Position numbers and translations under genes: made by a program. DNA of 64,000 bases. Source: an uncultured Lachnospiraceae bacterium. GTDB lineage: Bacteria > Bacillota > Clostridia > Lachnospirales > Lachnospiraceae. Below the pieces are notes generated by a model. That model was not told where the DNA came from and did not search any database. It worked only from the letters and a program-made list of their open reading frames with translations. The stretch spans positions 1 through 64,000 of the forward strand of contig CALWBQ010000031.1 of the NCBI GenBank assembly GCA_944376125.1, given 5' to 3'. Position 1 is the first letter of the stretch. Every line of letters begins with the position of its first letter. Shown piece after piece: positions 9,530 through 17,493 of this stretch.

Positions 9530-10631
9530 TTTAACAGGGAGAGATTTAAAGCGAAGATATCCGGAATTGGAACGGGAGGCAGCCGGAGATGAGGGCCGCG
9601 TGATACTGTGCCCGGCTTTGGCAGACATTCAAGTAAACGGATTTGATGGAGTAGATTTTAACAGCGTCGATTTGTGCACGGAAAAGCTGGAGAAGGCGTC
9701 CCGGTCGCTCGCAGGACAGGGAATTGGAACATATTTCCCGACCGTGGTCACAAACAGCACAGAGGAGATCAGACGCCGTCTTCAGATTATCTGCCGGGCA
9801 GCAGAGGAGAGCGCCCTGTGCAGGAAGATGATTGGGGGAATTCACCTGGAAGGCCCTTTTATCTCGAAAGAAGACGGACCCAGGGGAGCGCATCCGAAGA
9901 AATATGTGACTCGGCCAAGGACAGAGCTAATAAAGCAGTGGCAGGAGGCGGCCGGAGGGTTGATCAAAATGATCACATTTTCTCCGGAATGGAACGGGAT
10001 GGAAGAGTTCTTGAAGGTCTGCGCTCAAGAAAATATACTGGCAGCTATCGGGCATACGGCGGCGAATACTGGGAAAATCGAGGAGGCGGTCCGAATGGGA
10101 GCGTGCTGTTCGACCCATCTCGGAAATGGCGCTCATGCCTATCTGAAACGCCACCCAAATTATATTTGGGATCAGTTGAGCCAAGAGAAGCTGTATGCCT
10201 CGGTCATCGCAGATGGCCATCACCTGCCGGCCAATGTACTGAAAGTATTTGCGAAAGTAAAGAGGGAAAAGCTGATTTTGATCAGCGATGCTACTCAGTT
10301 TTCCGGAAAGCCTCCGGGGACATACTCGACACTGATTGGAGGGAAAGTTGTGCTGACGGAGGAAAAGCGGCTGTATGTAGCCGAACACCCAGACTATCTG
10401 GCAGGTTCCGCCATGGGCCTTTTAGATATGCTGAATCACATCAAACGTTCTAAAGTATTCCCTATAGAATATGCACTGGAATGTGCGTCGTACCATCCGA
10501 GAGATCTTATGAAAAGAGTGTGCAAGTCGTGGAATTATGATATAATAATATTCTGTGAGAATGAAAATGAGATCCGATATCTGGGCAGATATGAAGAAGT
10601 ATTTCATCGCTGCCTTCCGGGAGGTACATAA
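9498..10631 (+). CDS. N-acetylglucosamine-6-phosphate deacetylase-like protein
   Basis: NagA-family amidohydrolase, up to 377 residues. Motifs are HLEGPFIS, GHTAAN, STHLGNGAH (canonical NagA has STHLFNAM), ADGHHLP and LISDAT with the catalytic Asp. It removes acetate from an N-acetylamino sugar phosphate before the NagB-type step. The reading frame opens at 9498 inside the nagB-like gene; ATGs at 9507, 9510 and 9516 are equally possible and no ribosome site decides among them. The altered metal-site neighbourhood (GNGAH) parallels the changes in its NagB partner. Confidence 0.85.
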   Translation: MGGMMDMEIVDLTGRDLKRRYPELEREAAGDEGRVILCPALADIQVNGFDGVDFNSVDLCTEKLEKASRSLAGQGIGTYFPTVVTNSTEEIRRRLQIICRAAEESALCRKMIGGIHLEGPFISKEDGPRGAHPKKYVTRPRTELIKQWQEAAGGLIKMITFSPEWNGMEEFLKVCAQENILAAIGHTAANTGKIEEAVRMGACCSTHLGNGAHAYLKRHPNYIWDQLSQEKLYASVIADGHHLPANVLKVFAKVKREKLILISDATQFSGKPPGTYSTLIGGKVVLTEEKRLYVAEHPDYLAGSAMGLLDMLNHIKRSKVFPIEYALECASYHPRDLMKRVCKSWNYDIIIFCENENEIRYLGRYEEVFHRCLPGGT

Positions 10632-10633
10632 CT

Positions 10634-11662
10634 GTGGGAAAAATAGGGCCAGGCATTTTAAGAGAGATCAACAGGAGAAAGGTGCTGAAGCTGATTCGTC
10701 AGAACCGGCCGGTCTCCAGAAAAGAACTGGTGGAGATGACGGGACTGGGGAAAAATACGATTTCGCTGATTGCAGAGGAGTTGATCCGTGAAAAGGTGAT
10801 CTATGAGGCTTATACGGAGAACCGGAAGCAGGCGGGAAGGCCAATGGTAGCATTGGACATCTGCCCGGAGGCTCTGCCAGTCCTGGGCATTGTGATGTCC
10901 TCAGGGCGGATCACTGGGACGGTATTTAATTACGGACTGGAGCCAGTGCACAGATATGAGAGGGAGGGACTGAAAAGCGAAGAACTTCTTTCAAACCTAC
11001 TGGAGATGACTGAGCAGGTGCTGAGAGATATCCCTGGGCTGTTTGGGATCTCGGTAGCAGTGCCTGGAATTGTAAATCCGGAAAAAGGGATTGTAGAGAA
11101 ATCCTACCAGTTGTGTTGGGAAAAGCTGAAGCTAAAGAGAGAAATTCAGAATCTTTTTGGAGGCAGGGTTTTTCTATGCAATACGGTAAAGAGTGTAGCT
11201 CTGCTTCAATATGAGGAAGCGCTCAATAAGCCGGAGTCGGTATTTTTAATGAATATTGACAGAGGTCTGGGAGGCGCGTATATTCATAGAAACAGCGTTC
11301 TATATGGGACCAACGGAGCTGCCTGCGAGATCGGGCAGATGAGGCTTTCGCTGACAGGAGAAGAGACGATAGAGACTTATTATAACAGAATCATGAGAAA
11401 AGCGAAAAATCTGTTAGAGATGAGAATAGAGGAACTAGATCAAGTGGCGGAACTGATTTTGATGGTGATTCAAAATCTGAATTTTTTATTTGATCCGGAG
11501 AAGATGTTTCTTTACGGCGCCGCGGTTAATGACAAACGGCTGAAACAGATCCTGACAGAAAAAGGCCTTCCTCCCAATACATCATTTTCCGGCCCGCTGG
11601 ACAATAATTTGGCGGCGGCGTATGCCCTCCTCAATGCCTTCGAAAATGAATCAGACTACTGA
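10634..11662 (+). CDS. ROK-family transcriptional regulator (NagC/XylR type)
   Basis: A 342-residue protein with a winged helix-turn-helix at residues 1-65 (VSRKELVEMTGLGKNTISLI) followed by a ROK sugar-binding domain. GTG start at 10634, 2 nt after nagA, with GGGAGG upstream. In the ROK domain the position of the catalytic Asp of ROK kinases reads CNTVKS, and the usual zinc motif with Cys-X-Cys-Gly is absent (the region reads IGQMRLSLTGEETIE). It is therefore a regulator, not a kinase. It probably represses the operon through the inverted repeat at 2766-2794. Confidence 0.88.
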   Translation: MGKIGPGILREINRRKVLKLIRQNRPVSRKELVEMTGLGKNTISLIAEELIREKVIYEAYTENRKQAGRPMVALDICPEALPVLGIVMSSGRITGTVFNYGLEPVHRYEREGLKSEELLSNLLEMTEQVLRDIPGLFGISVAVPGIVNPEKGIVEKSYQLCWEKLKLKREIQNLFGGRVFLCNTVKSVALLQYEEALNKPESVFLMNIDRGLGGAYIHRNSVLYGTNGAACEIGQMRLSLTGEETIETYYNRIMRKAKNLLEMRIEELDQVAELILMVIQNLNFLFDPEKMFLYGAAVNDKRLKQILTEKGLPPNTSFSGPLDNNLAAAYALLNAFENESDY

Positions 11663-11751
11663 GATGGGGGGCATTTGGAACTTAAAACATAATAGTAAGA
11701 GGGGTGTCACAAAATTATTCATAGCGGATAATTGAGCGGCACTTCCGCTCG

Positions 11752-12608
11752 TTATAGACAAAAATCCGGCATCCTCTTTTCCATATCTTTTAGAAATGGT
11801 ACCAGAGTCCACGCAGCGTTCCGGTCCTGGAAGATATCGGTCGCTATAATATATTCACTTTCTACCGCGATCTGAACATTATATCCCGGTTTCAGCTGGG
11901 CGTTTCTCATGTGATCATCTTTCATGTGCATAAAGGTGGCGTCCGGGTCCATTTTGCAATAGTTATTCCACCCTCGAAAGCTGGCGCTATGCTAGTCATA
12001 GATGGTCTGACGCTCCAGGAACCGGCAGAGATACTCCTGATTCAGGAGACAGACTGCTTCCTGAATCCGCTCATACATCTTTGTTTCCCATTTTCCCATG
12101 GACTTTTTCCGGACAACAGTATATTATTGGCACAGGTTTTCAATTTCGTCCCGTCAATAAATATGGTTTCTTTTGACAACTCACCGCTTTTTTCTAGACG
12201 GCGAACCATCTGATAAAAAAGATTTTCGCAGGCATTTGCCAGAAAACCTGTACGGAAACGGGCAATCGTGCTGTGGTCGGGAGCTTTCTGCCCGGCAAGC
12301 AGCCGCATAAAGTTAACATCACGCCTGCGTGCGGTTTCAATCTTTCTGGAGGAATAAATGTTTTGGGAATACGCATAGGTAAGGATCTTGAACATGGTCT
12401 TGGGGGCCACTGCCCGATTTCTGCCTTGGGCAGAATAAGCCTGATACAGCAAGCTGTAATCTAATTCCTCCAGTTCGTGGCTCAGCAGTCGGACAGAATC
12501 ATCATCAGGAACCAAACATTCCAAATTTAATGGCAAAACCAGTTGATAAGGCTCGTCGAATTTGGTGAATTCGGTATAATTTTTATGGTATTTTGAATTA
12601 CTCGACAT
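11752..12608 (-). pseudogene. Decayed IS1182-type transposase
   Basis: The reading frame starts at 12608 with the IS1182/DUF772 N-terminal domain (KTMFKILTYAY, DHSTIARFR, IFIDGTKLK) and shifts frame at the A-run read from 12108-12104. The next frame continues the family sequence (MYERIQEAVCLLNQEYL) to a stop at 11994-11992. The same frame then resumes with MDPDATFMHMKDDHMRN and QLKPGYNVQIAVES and ends at 11752. Segments between IYD and MDPDATF and the whole C-terminal catalytic third are missing. At least one frameshift, one stop and two deletions mean it cannot be active. Confidence 0.85.
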
Positions 12609-12674
12609 AATTAATTATACCACGGATTGCGGGCTCTTCGGAGTCTGTTTTCTGTTTTTGAACACAAAAAGGGA

Positions 12675-12716
12675 GCCGTTGCTCCATAGATGATTTCTCA
12701 TCTATGGAGCAACGGC
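12675..12716 (-). terminator. Perfect 19-bp hairpin, terminator of the minus-strand secreted protein gene
   Basis: Arms 12675-12693 and 12698-12716 are exact reverse complements around a 4-nt loop. Read on the minus strand the stem is followed by TCCCTTTTTG, so it can end transcription from the gene at 12795-13721. On the plus strand it is followed only by CCCCTCTTTG. It also lies about 65 bp from the IS remnant. Confidence 0.6.
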
Positions 12717-12794
12717 CCCTCTTTGTTTAATCTCCAGGGATCCTGAAAACAGGGATCCCCTTTTATGTTAAAAATAGATAAGCGGGGCAAAGAT

Positions 12795-13721
12795 TTAATG
12801 GAGGGAACCATCGGACGCAGGGGTAAATACCATCGGTCTGGTCAGCATCTTTCCATCGGAAAGAAGGTAATAGGTCTTGCCGTCTACGCTGACAAATCCT
12901 GTCTGCATAATGCCGTTTTCCTCATCCAGATAATACCAGTCGCCATTGTACTCCAGCCAGCCTTTGTGGAGTTCTCCAGACTTATCATAGTAGACCCACT
13001 GGCCGTCCTGGGAGATCCAGCCCATAGGGATAACGGCATTATCGGAATCTTCAGATTCATCAGATTCCTGAGTTACCTGATTGTCAGTCAGAACATTTCC
13101 GGCAAATACCATGATCTGGGATGCAGTCCCTCCATCGGACCAGATCAGGCAGGGCGTGCCAGGAATCAGATCATGGACAGTGACAATGTTGCGGGTCAGG
13201 TAAGGGGTGACGACACAGTCGGCGGGAATCTGGATCTCCTGGCCGTCGCTGAGTGTGATGGAGGCGGAGCCGTCTGAATTGACCTGCTGGTCAGAGACGA
13301 TGCCATATACCGGAACGTTTCCATCTGCAGGAATATTAGTCAAAATAATTTCTGCATTTGCCATAGGCGGAAGGCTCATGGTCATGGCGGGCCCCACATA
13401 TGCGTAGACAATCTGCCCATCAGTCAGGCTGTCATAGGAAACCGGCATTCCGGTGACTGCGTCAAGGATCTTGGCCTCTCCGGTGGTGATGATCACTTCC
13501 TTGTGGATTGCATCATCAGCAGAGCTGGTCAGAAATAGGCGTCCATCATCCATTTTTTCTATATTTCCGTAGACCAGAAACGGAGATAAGATCGCCGGAA
13601 TCTCTGTTCCGGCCGATTCGCCCTGGACAGCCGTGGTCTCTGCATCGGCTGTTATGGCAGCGCCGATAGCGAGAGTTGTGATGCAGCAGCCAGTTAAAAT
13701 AATTTTTTTCCATTTGGTCAT
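12795..13721 (-). CDS. Secreted protein with C-terminal wall-binding-type repeats
   Basis: A 308-residue exported protein of unknown function. The start at 13721 follows AAGGAGG. A signal peptide (MTKWKKIIL, hydrophobic core, cleavage near ADA) leads into a beta-rich middle of about 180 residues (residues 40-220) with recurring short motifs such as DGQEIQIP and DGQIVYAYVGP. The C terminus has three aromatic/glycine repeats (QDGQWVYYDKSG, YNGDWYYLDEENG, VDGKTYYLLSDG) of the choline/glucan-binding kind. It likely sits at the cell wall. The gene at 1879 has the same kind of repeats at the other end of its chain. Confidence 0.75.
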   Translation of the reverse strand: MTKWKKIILTGCCITTLAIGAAITADAETTAVQGESAGTEIPAILSPFLVYGNIEKMDDGRLFLTSSADDAIHKEVIITTGEAKILDAVTGMPVSYDSLTDGQIVYAYVGPAMTMSLPPMANAEIILTNIPADGNVPVYGIVSDQQVNSDGSASITLSDGQEIQIPADCVVTPYLTRNIVTVHDLIPGTPCLIWSDGGTASQIMVFAGNVLTDNQVTQESDESEDSDNAVIPMGWISQDGQWVYYDKSGELHKGWLEYNGDWYYLDEENGIMQTGFVSVDGKTYYLLSDGKMLTRPMVFTPASDGSLH

Positions 13722-13847
13722 ATCAAAATTCCTCCTTGAAGAACAAAATACGTTCGCCTTTTTCAGGCGCCTTTATCATACCATGAAGCCCAAATAAATC
13801 CAATAACACTTCTATGAAGGTTTTCTGACATTTTTCTTGCGGGGCAG

Positions 13848-14408
13848 TCAACTGAAAAATAGGTGCTCGATAAGAATTTTGATACCCATGGCAATCAGAA
13901 TCAGTCCCCCGGCAAGCTCTGCCTTTGACTTAAAGCGAACTCCAAAGACATTTCCGATGCGAACGCCGATACAGGAACAGACAAAGGTAACAATGCCAAT
14001 AAAACAGACTGCAGCGACAATGTGAACCTGAAGAAAGGCAAAGGTAACACCTACAGCCAGGGCATCAATACTGGTGGCTATGGCCAGCAGGAACATGTTT
14101 TTCGGGGCAATGGAGCAGTCAAGACACTCTTCGTCCTGATGGAAGGATTCTCTTACCATATTAAAGCCGATGATCCCCAGAAGAATGAAAGCGACCCAGT
14201 GGTCATAGCGGGTGATAACCGAGCGGAACTGATAGCCCAGGACGTAGCCAATGGAAGGCATGAGGGCCTGAAAGCCGCCGAACCAGAGGCCGATAATAAC
14301 GGCGTGTTTCCACCGCATTCGCGGCATAGAAAGGCCCTTGCAGACAGACACTGCAAATGCGTCCATAGACAGGCCTACGGCAATGATAAAAAGTTCAAAC
14401 AGTGACAT
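13848..14408 (-). CDS. mntP: Manganese efflux pump MntP
   Basis: A 186-residue membrane protein with six hydrophobic segments, matching the MntP (former DUF204) family in length. Family marks are the membrane-embedded acidic motifs LSMDAFAVS near residue 16 and SIDALAVGV in the second half. It exports Mn2+ from the cytoplasm. The ATG follows GGAGGATTGTCCC. The gene is preceded on the same strand by a yybP-ykoY (Mn2+) riboswitch with its own promoter, which strongly supports the assignment and shows induction by excess manganese. Confidence 0.95.
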   Translation of the reverse strand: MSLFELFIIAVGLSMDAFAVSVCKGLSMPRMRWKHAVIIGLWFGGFQALMPSIGYVLGYQFRSVITRYDHWVAFILLGIIGFNMVRESFHQDEECLDCSIAPKNMFLLAIATSIDALAVGVTFAFLQVHIVAAVCFIGIVTFVCSCIGVRIGNVFGVRFKSKAELAGGLILIAMGIKILIEHLFFS

Positions 14409-14496
14409 GGGACAATCCTCCTCATACTATTATGATCTTATCTTTTGTTGGACGGCAGCGGGGAGAAGGTAAAGGGCTTGACAGGTATTTGGCAGA

Positions 14497-14622
14497 AAAG
14501 AAAAAGACCTATCTGCATGGCAAATGCAGATAAGTCTCATTATTTAAGGATAAAGCCAGATATCGCTATCAGTATGTTGACCTTACCACGCCCCAGAAGG
14601 GCGCCAACTACTCCCTTATCAC
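14497..14622 (-). ncRNA. yybP-ykoY manganese riboswitch with terminator
   Basis: On the minus strand the conserved elements GGGAGTAG (14615-14608) and GTCAACATACTG (14581-14570) occur in the right order for the yybP-ykoY aptamer. They are followed by a 14-nt-arm hairpin (14537-14524 and 14518-14505) with a T-rich tract, the expression platform. Mn2+ binding should favour read-through into mntP. The 14409-14706 gap otherwise holds only the promoter and the mntP ribosome site. Confidence 0.9.
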
Positions 14623-14626
14623 GGGT

Positions 14627-14655
14627 ATTGTACCGGGTCTCATGGGAAAAGTCAA
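14627..14655 (-). promoter_or_regulatory. Promoter of the Mn2+ riboswitch-mntP transcript
   Basis: On the minus strand TTGACT (14655-14650), 17-nt spacer, TACAAT (14632-14627). The predicted start lies a few bases before the aptamer. Confidence 0.8.
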
Positions 14656-14706
14656 CACTAACTTGTCTCAAAAAATCTGCAGGAAATTCATTCTTTCCGC
14701 TGGGAG

Positions 14707-15234
14707 CTATTCGTCCTTTCTGCCGTGGAGTCGGATATCCTCCAGATATTCCAGCAGTTGGGGATCCACATGGTCGAAGAGCCAGTTCTTTTTCGAGACT
14801 GTTCGTTCCAGATGCTCTTTTTTGATCTCAGCGTTGGTCTCGCGGATCTCTTTTTTCAGATCCTGGGCAGACAGGCGCATAGCCCCTTTTCCCAGAATGA
14901 TGATCTGCTCCAGCTTGTCGGAGGTGGCGACCGCCACGCTGTAATGCCGGTCCATCTGCTGGGTAACTTTTTCTATGTACTGGTCAGCCGTCTCCGCCTC
15001 CTTGGTAAAAACTACGTGGATATTGTGGTAAGGGACGACGGTTCCTGGATTTCCCTTTACTTTATACCCGTCAAAAACCACGATTACCTGGCATTTTTTA
15101 TAGCCTTGATAGTTGCAGAGAGTGTCCTGAAGACTGGTTCTGGCGGCGTCCAGATTGACGGCGGCCAGCTCTTTTAACTCTGGCCATGCATGGATAATAT
15201 TATATCCATCGACTAAAAGATATTCACAATTCAT
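14707..15234 (-). CDS. NYN-domain ribonuclease of the YacP/Rae1 family
   Basis: A 175-residue cytoplasmic protein with the PIN-like NYN fold. Key motifs are LLVDGYNIIHAW at the N terminus with the metal-binding Asp, VVFDGYK in the middle, ETADQYIE, and VATSDKLEQ with a further acidic cluster. Bacillus subtilis Rae1 (YacP) cuts mRNA on the ribosome, and the family is standard in Firmicutes. It lies 14 nt downstream of the Imm-5-like gene and is probably translated from the same transcript. Confidence 0.88.
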   Translation of the reverse strand: MNCEYLLVDGYNIIHAWPELKELAAVNLDAARTSLQDTLCNYQGYKKCQVIVVFDGYKVKGNPGTVVPYHNIHVVFTKEAETADQYIEKVTQQMDRHYSVAVATSDKLEQIIILGKGAMRLSAQDLKKEIRETNAEIKKEHLERTVSKKNWLFDHVDPQLLEYLEDIRLHGRKDE

Positions 15235-15248
15235 CGTTCCGCCTCCAT

Positions 15249-15776
15249 CTAACAGTTCCAGCTGATTCTGGCCGGGTTCGGCTCACCGTCTATAGAGACA
15301 GCTTTCAAGGAGTCGAAGGCTTTTGCCAGTTCGGCTGAGGCGAGGCGGTCATATATTTCCTGAGACTCAGCGAGGCCAGCCTGGGAGTAGGCGGCTGCAG
15401 CGGCGCCATAGAACAAAAATCCCAGGGAATTGGCAGGTGTGCAGGTGGCAGAACAGGCGGCTGAGACCGCCCGTGCTGCTGCCTGAGCCTGAGGGCTGGC
15501 TCCGGCTTCCCTCGCTGCCTGGGCAGCTTCCCTGAGGGCAGGTTTTAACTGGGCCAGTTTTTTGGATCCATTTAAATACTCTTCACACAGAGCTATGGTA
15601 TTGGACAGTACACGGCTGCCCGGATATTCAGACTGATAAATAGGAAGATAGTGTTCGCTGGCATAGCTGACTGCCCATGCAGCCAGCGTCCGGCCGCTCT
15701 GGGTCTGAATCAGCTCCATCAGGGCGGTGCATTCCCTGGATGAGATATCTCCCAGCATTTTTCTCAATTTTGGCAT
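15249..15776 (-). CDS. Imm-5-like putative immunity protein
   Basis: A 175-residue helical cytoplasmic protein. The start at 15776 (MPKLRKMLGD) follows AAAGGA; a longer open frame to 15938 would run into the upstream symporter gene and is rejected. The pattern AAWAVSYASEHYLPIY, an Ala-rich helix with AAREAGASPQAQAAARA, and NSLGFLFYGAAAAAY matches the family annotated as putative immunity protein (Imm-5-like). No toxin gene is next to it; it precedes the YacP-type ribonuclease by 14 nt. The immunity role is a family label only. Confidence 0.7.
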   Translation of the reverse strand: MPKLRKMLGDISSRECTALMELIQTQSGRTLAAWAVSYASEHYLPIYQSEYPGSRVLSNTIALCEEYLNGSKKLAQLKPALREAAQAAREAGASPQAQAAARAVSAACSATCTPANSLGFLFYGAAAAAYSQAGLAESQEIYDRLASAELAKAFDSLKAVSIDGEPNPARISWNC

Positions 15777-15891
15777 AAAAGTATCCTTTCGCAGCAGATA
15801 TATCTGCCAGCGCGGAAGACATAAGGCATCTGCACGCTGACAATACCATTGTACCACGGATGCAAAATTGAGAAAAGAGGGGATTTTGCTC

Positions 15892-17433
15892 TTACTTGCC
15901 GCCCAGGGCCATGGACTGGGGAACCTCTGCCAGCTCATTGTAGCAGGCGAATGCAGCGTCCACCATCTTTTTGTCAGGCGCTTTGGTGAACAGGCTGACG
16001 GCGGGGACGATGATCAGTCCGGCCAGCATAGCGAAGGCACCGGAATTGATGGGTGACTGGAGCAGGGACGGGAAGGAGCTGCCAAAGAGCATGTTGGCGA
16101 TCATAAGCCCGGAGCCGAAGATAAAACAGCACCAGACGGAAGCCTTAGTGGCCTTTTTCCAGTACAGCCCGTACAGGAAAGGGGCAAGGAAGGATCCGGC
16201 CAGGGCACCCCAGGAGATTCCCATAAGCTGGGCGATAAAAGTGACGCTGTTTTTGTACTGGATCACGGCAAGTACCGCGGATATGAGGATAAATACTACG
16301 ATCAGAGCGCGGATTAGGAATACCTGCTTTTTCTCATCCATATCCGGCATGAAGGTCTCTTTTAAAAAGTCCAGAGTCAGGGTGGAGCTGGATGCCATGA
16401 CCAGAGAAGAGAGGGTGGACATGGAGGCAGACAGCACCAGAATCACGACCAGACCGATGAGGAGGTCAGGCAGATTGGACAGCATAGCCGGAATGATGGC
16501 GTCGTAGCCTTCTGCGGCCAAGTCAAACTGTCCGGTATACAGGCGGCCGAAGCCTCCCAAGAAGTAGCAGCCGCCGGAAACCACGATGGCAAAAAAGGTG
16601 GAGATAATGGTTCCTTTTTTGATGGACTTTTCACTTTTGATTGCATAAAATTTCTGCACCATCTGCGGCAGTCCCCAGGTCCCAAGGGAGGTCAGGATGA
16701 CAACACCCAGCAGGTTTAAGGGATCTGGGCCGAAGAAAGAGGCGAAGACTCCCGGCTGGGTGGAAGCAGATGGGTCGCTGACAGAAGCAAGCTGATTTAA
16801 CGCTTCCATAAAGCCGCCGTTCTTATTCAGGACAGCGGCAATCACTACTACGATGCCGAACAGCATAATGATTCCCTGGATAAAATCGTTGATGGCAGTG
16901 GCCATATATCCTCCGGCAACGACATAGATTCCTGTCAAGACCGCCATGGCCACGATACATACTGTGTAGTCAATGTGGAAGGCCATGCCGAAGAGGCGGG
17001 AGAGGCCATTGTACAGGGAAGCCGTGTAGGGGATCAGAAACACGAAAACGATCAGGGAGGCCCCCAGCTTGAGGGAGCGGCTCTGGAAGCGTCTGCCGAA
17101 AAATTCTGGCATAGTGGCACTGTTGAAGTGCTGTGTGATAATCCTGGTCCGGCGGCCCAGGATTACCCAGGCCAGCAGAGAGCCGATCAGGGCATTGCCG
17201 AGACCGATCCATGTGGAGGCAATGCCGTATTTCCAGCCAAATTGGCCGGCGTATCCAACAAAGATAACTGCGGAAAAATAGGAGGTTCCGTAGGCAAAGG
17301 CGGTAAGCCAAGGCCCAACAGAGCGGCCGCCCAGGACGAAACTGTTGACATTCGACGCATGGCGGCGGCAGTAAATGCCGACGGCCGCCATAATGCAGAA
17401 AAATACGAGAACCATAATTGTTTTGATAACCAT
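15892..17433 (-). CDS. Sodium:solute symporter (SSS family)
   Basis: A 513-residue inner-membrane protein with about 13 hydrophobic segments. The start at 17433 (MVIKTIMVLVFF) follows GAAGGAGG; an upstream in-frame ATG at 17478 has no ribosome site. SSS marks include FVLGGRSVGPWLTAFAYGTSYFSA in its two conserved parts near residues 30-55 and GGCYFLGGFGRLY. It uses the Na+ gradient to import a small solute, probably a carboxylate or amino acid. The gene lies 60 nt downstream of the acyl-CoA ligase and shares its promoter, which suggests that the ligase activates the imported compound. Confidence 0.9.
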   Translation of the reverse strand: MVIKTIMVLVFFCIMAAVGIYCRRHASNVNSFVLGGRSVGPWLTAFAYGTSYFSAVIFVGYAGQFGWKYGIASTWIGLGNALIGSLLAWVILGRRTRIITQHFNSATMPEFFGRRFQSRSLKLGASLIVFVFLIPYTASLYNGLSRLFGMAFHIDYTVCIVAMAVLTGIYVVAGGYMATAINDFIQGIIMLFGIVVVIAAVLNKNGGFMEALNQLASVSDPSASTQPGVFASFFGPDPLNLLGVVILTSLGTWGLPQMVQKFYAIKSEKSIKKGTIISTFFAIVVSGGCYFLGGFGRLYTGQFDLAAEGYDAIIPAMLSNLPDLLIGLVVILVLSASMSTLSSLVMASSSTLTLDFLKETFMPDMDEKKQVFLIRALIVVFILISAVLAVIQYKNSVTFIAQLMGISWGALAGSFLAPFLYGLYWKKATKASVWCCFIFGSGLMIANMLFGSSFPSLLQSPINSGAFAMLAGLIIVPAVSLFTKAPDKKMVDAAFACYNELAEVPQSMALGGK

Positions 17434-17493
17434 CGGGAAATCCTCCTTCAATATATGTAATGCTGCTGCGGCCGGCATCGCGCCGGCTGGATA

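Noticed and set aside
9674..10453. Long overlapping frame inside the nagA-like gene
   Set aside because: It is a shifted-frame shadow of a gene with complete NagA-family motifs and has no independent support.
10634..11662. ROK protein as the missing sugar kinase of the amino-sugar operon
   Set aside because: It has a DNA-binding N-terminal domain, and both the catalytic Asp segment and the zinc motif of ROK kinases are absent.
12675..12716. Perfect palindrome as part of a CRISPR array or integron site
   Set aside because: There is a single copy with no spacer-repeat pattern and no integrase or cas gene; a terminator explains it.
12765..13277. Open frame on the plus strand opposite the secreted protein gene
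   Set aside because: It has no ribosome site and runs antisense to a gene with a clear signal peptide, ribosome site and repeat domain.
15777..15938. N-terminal extension of the Imm-5-like protein
   Set aside because: It would overlap the end of the symporter gene, has no ribosome site, and family members begin near the ATG at 15776.
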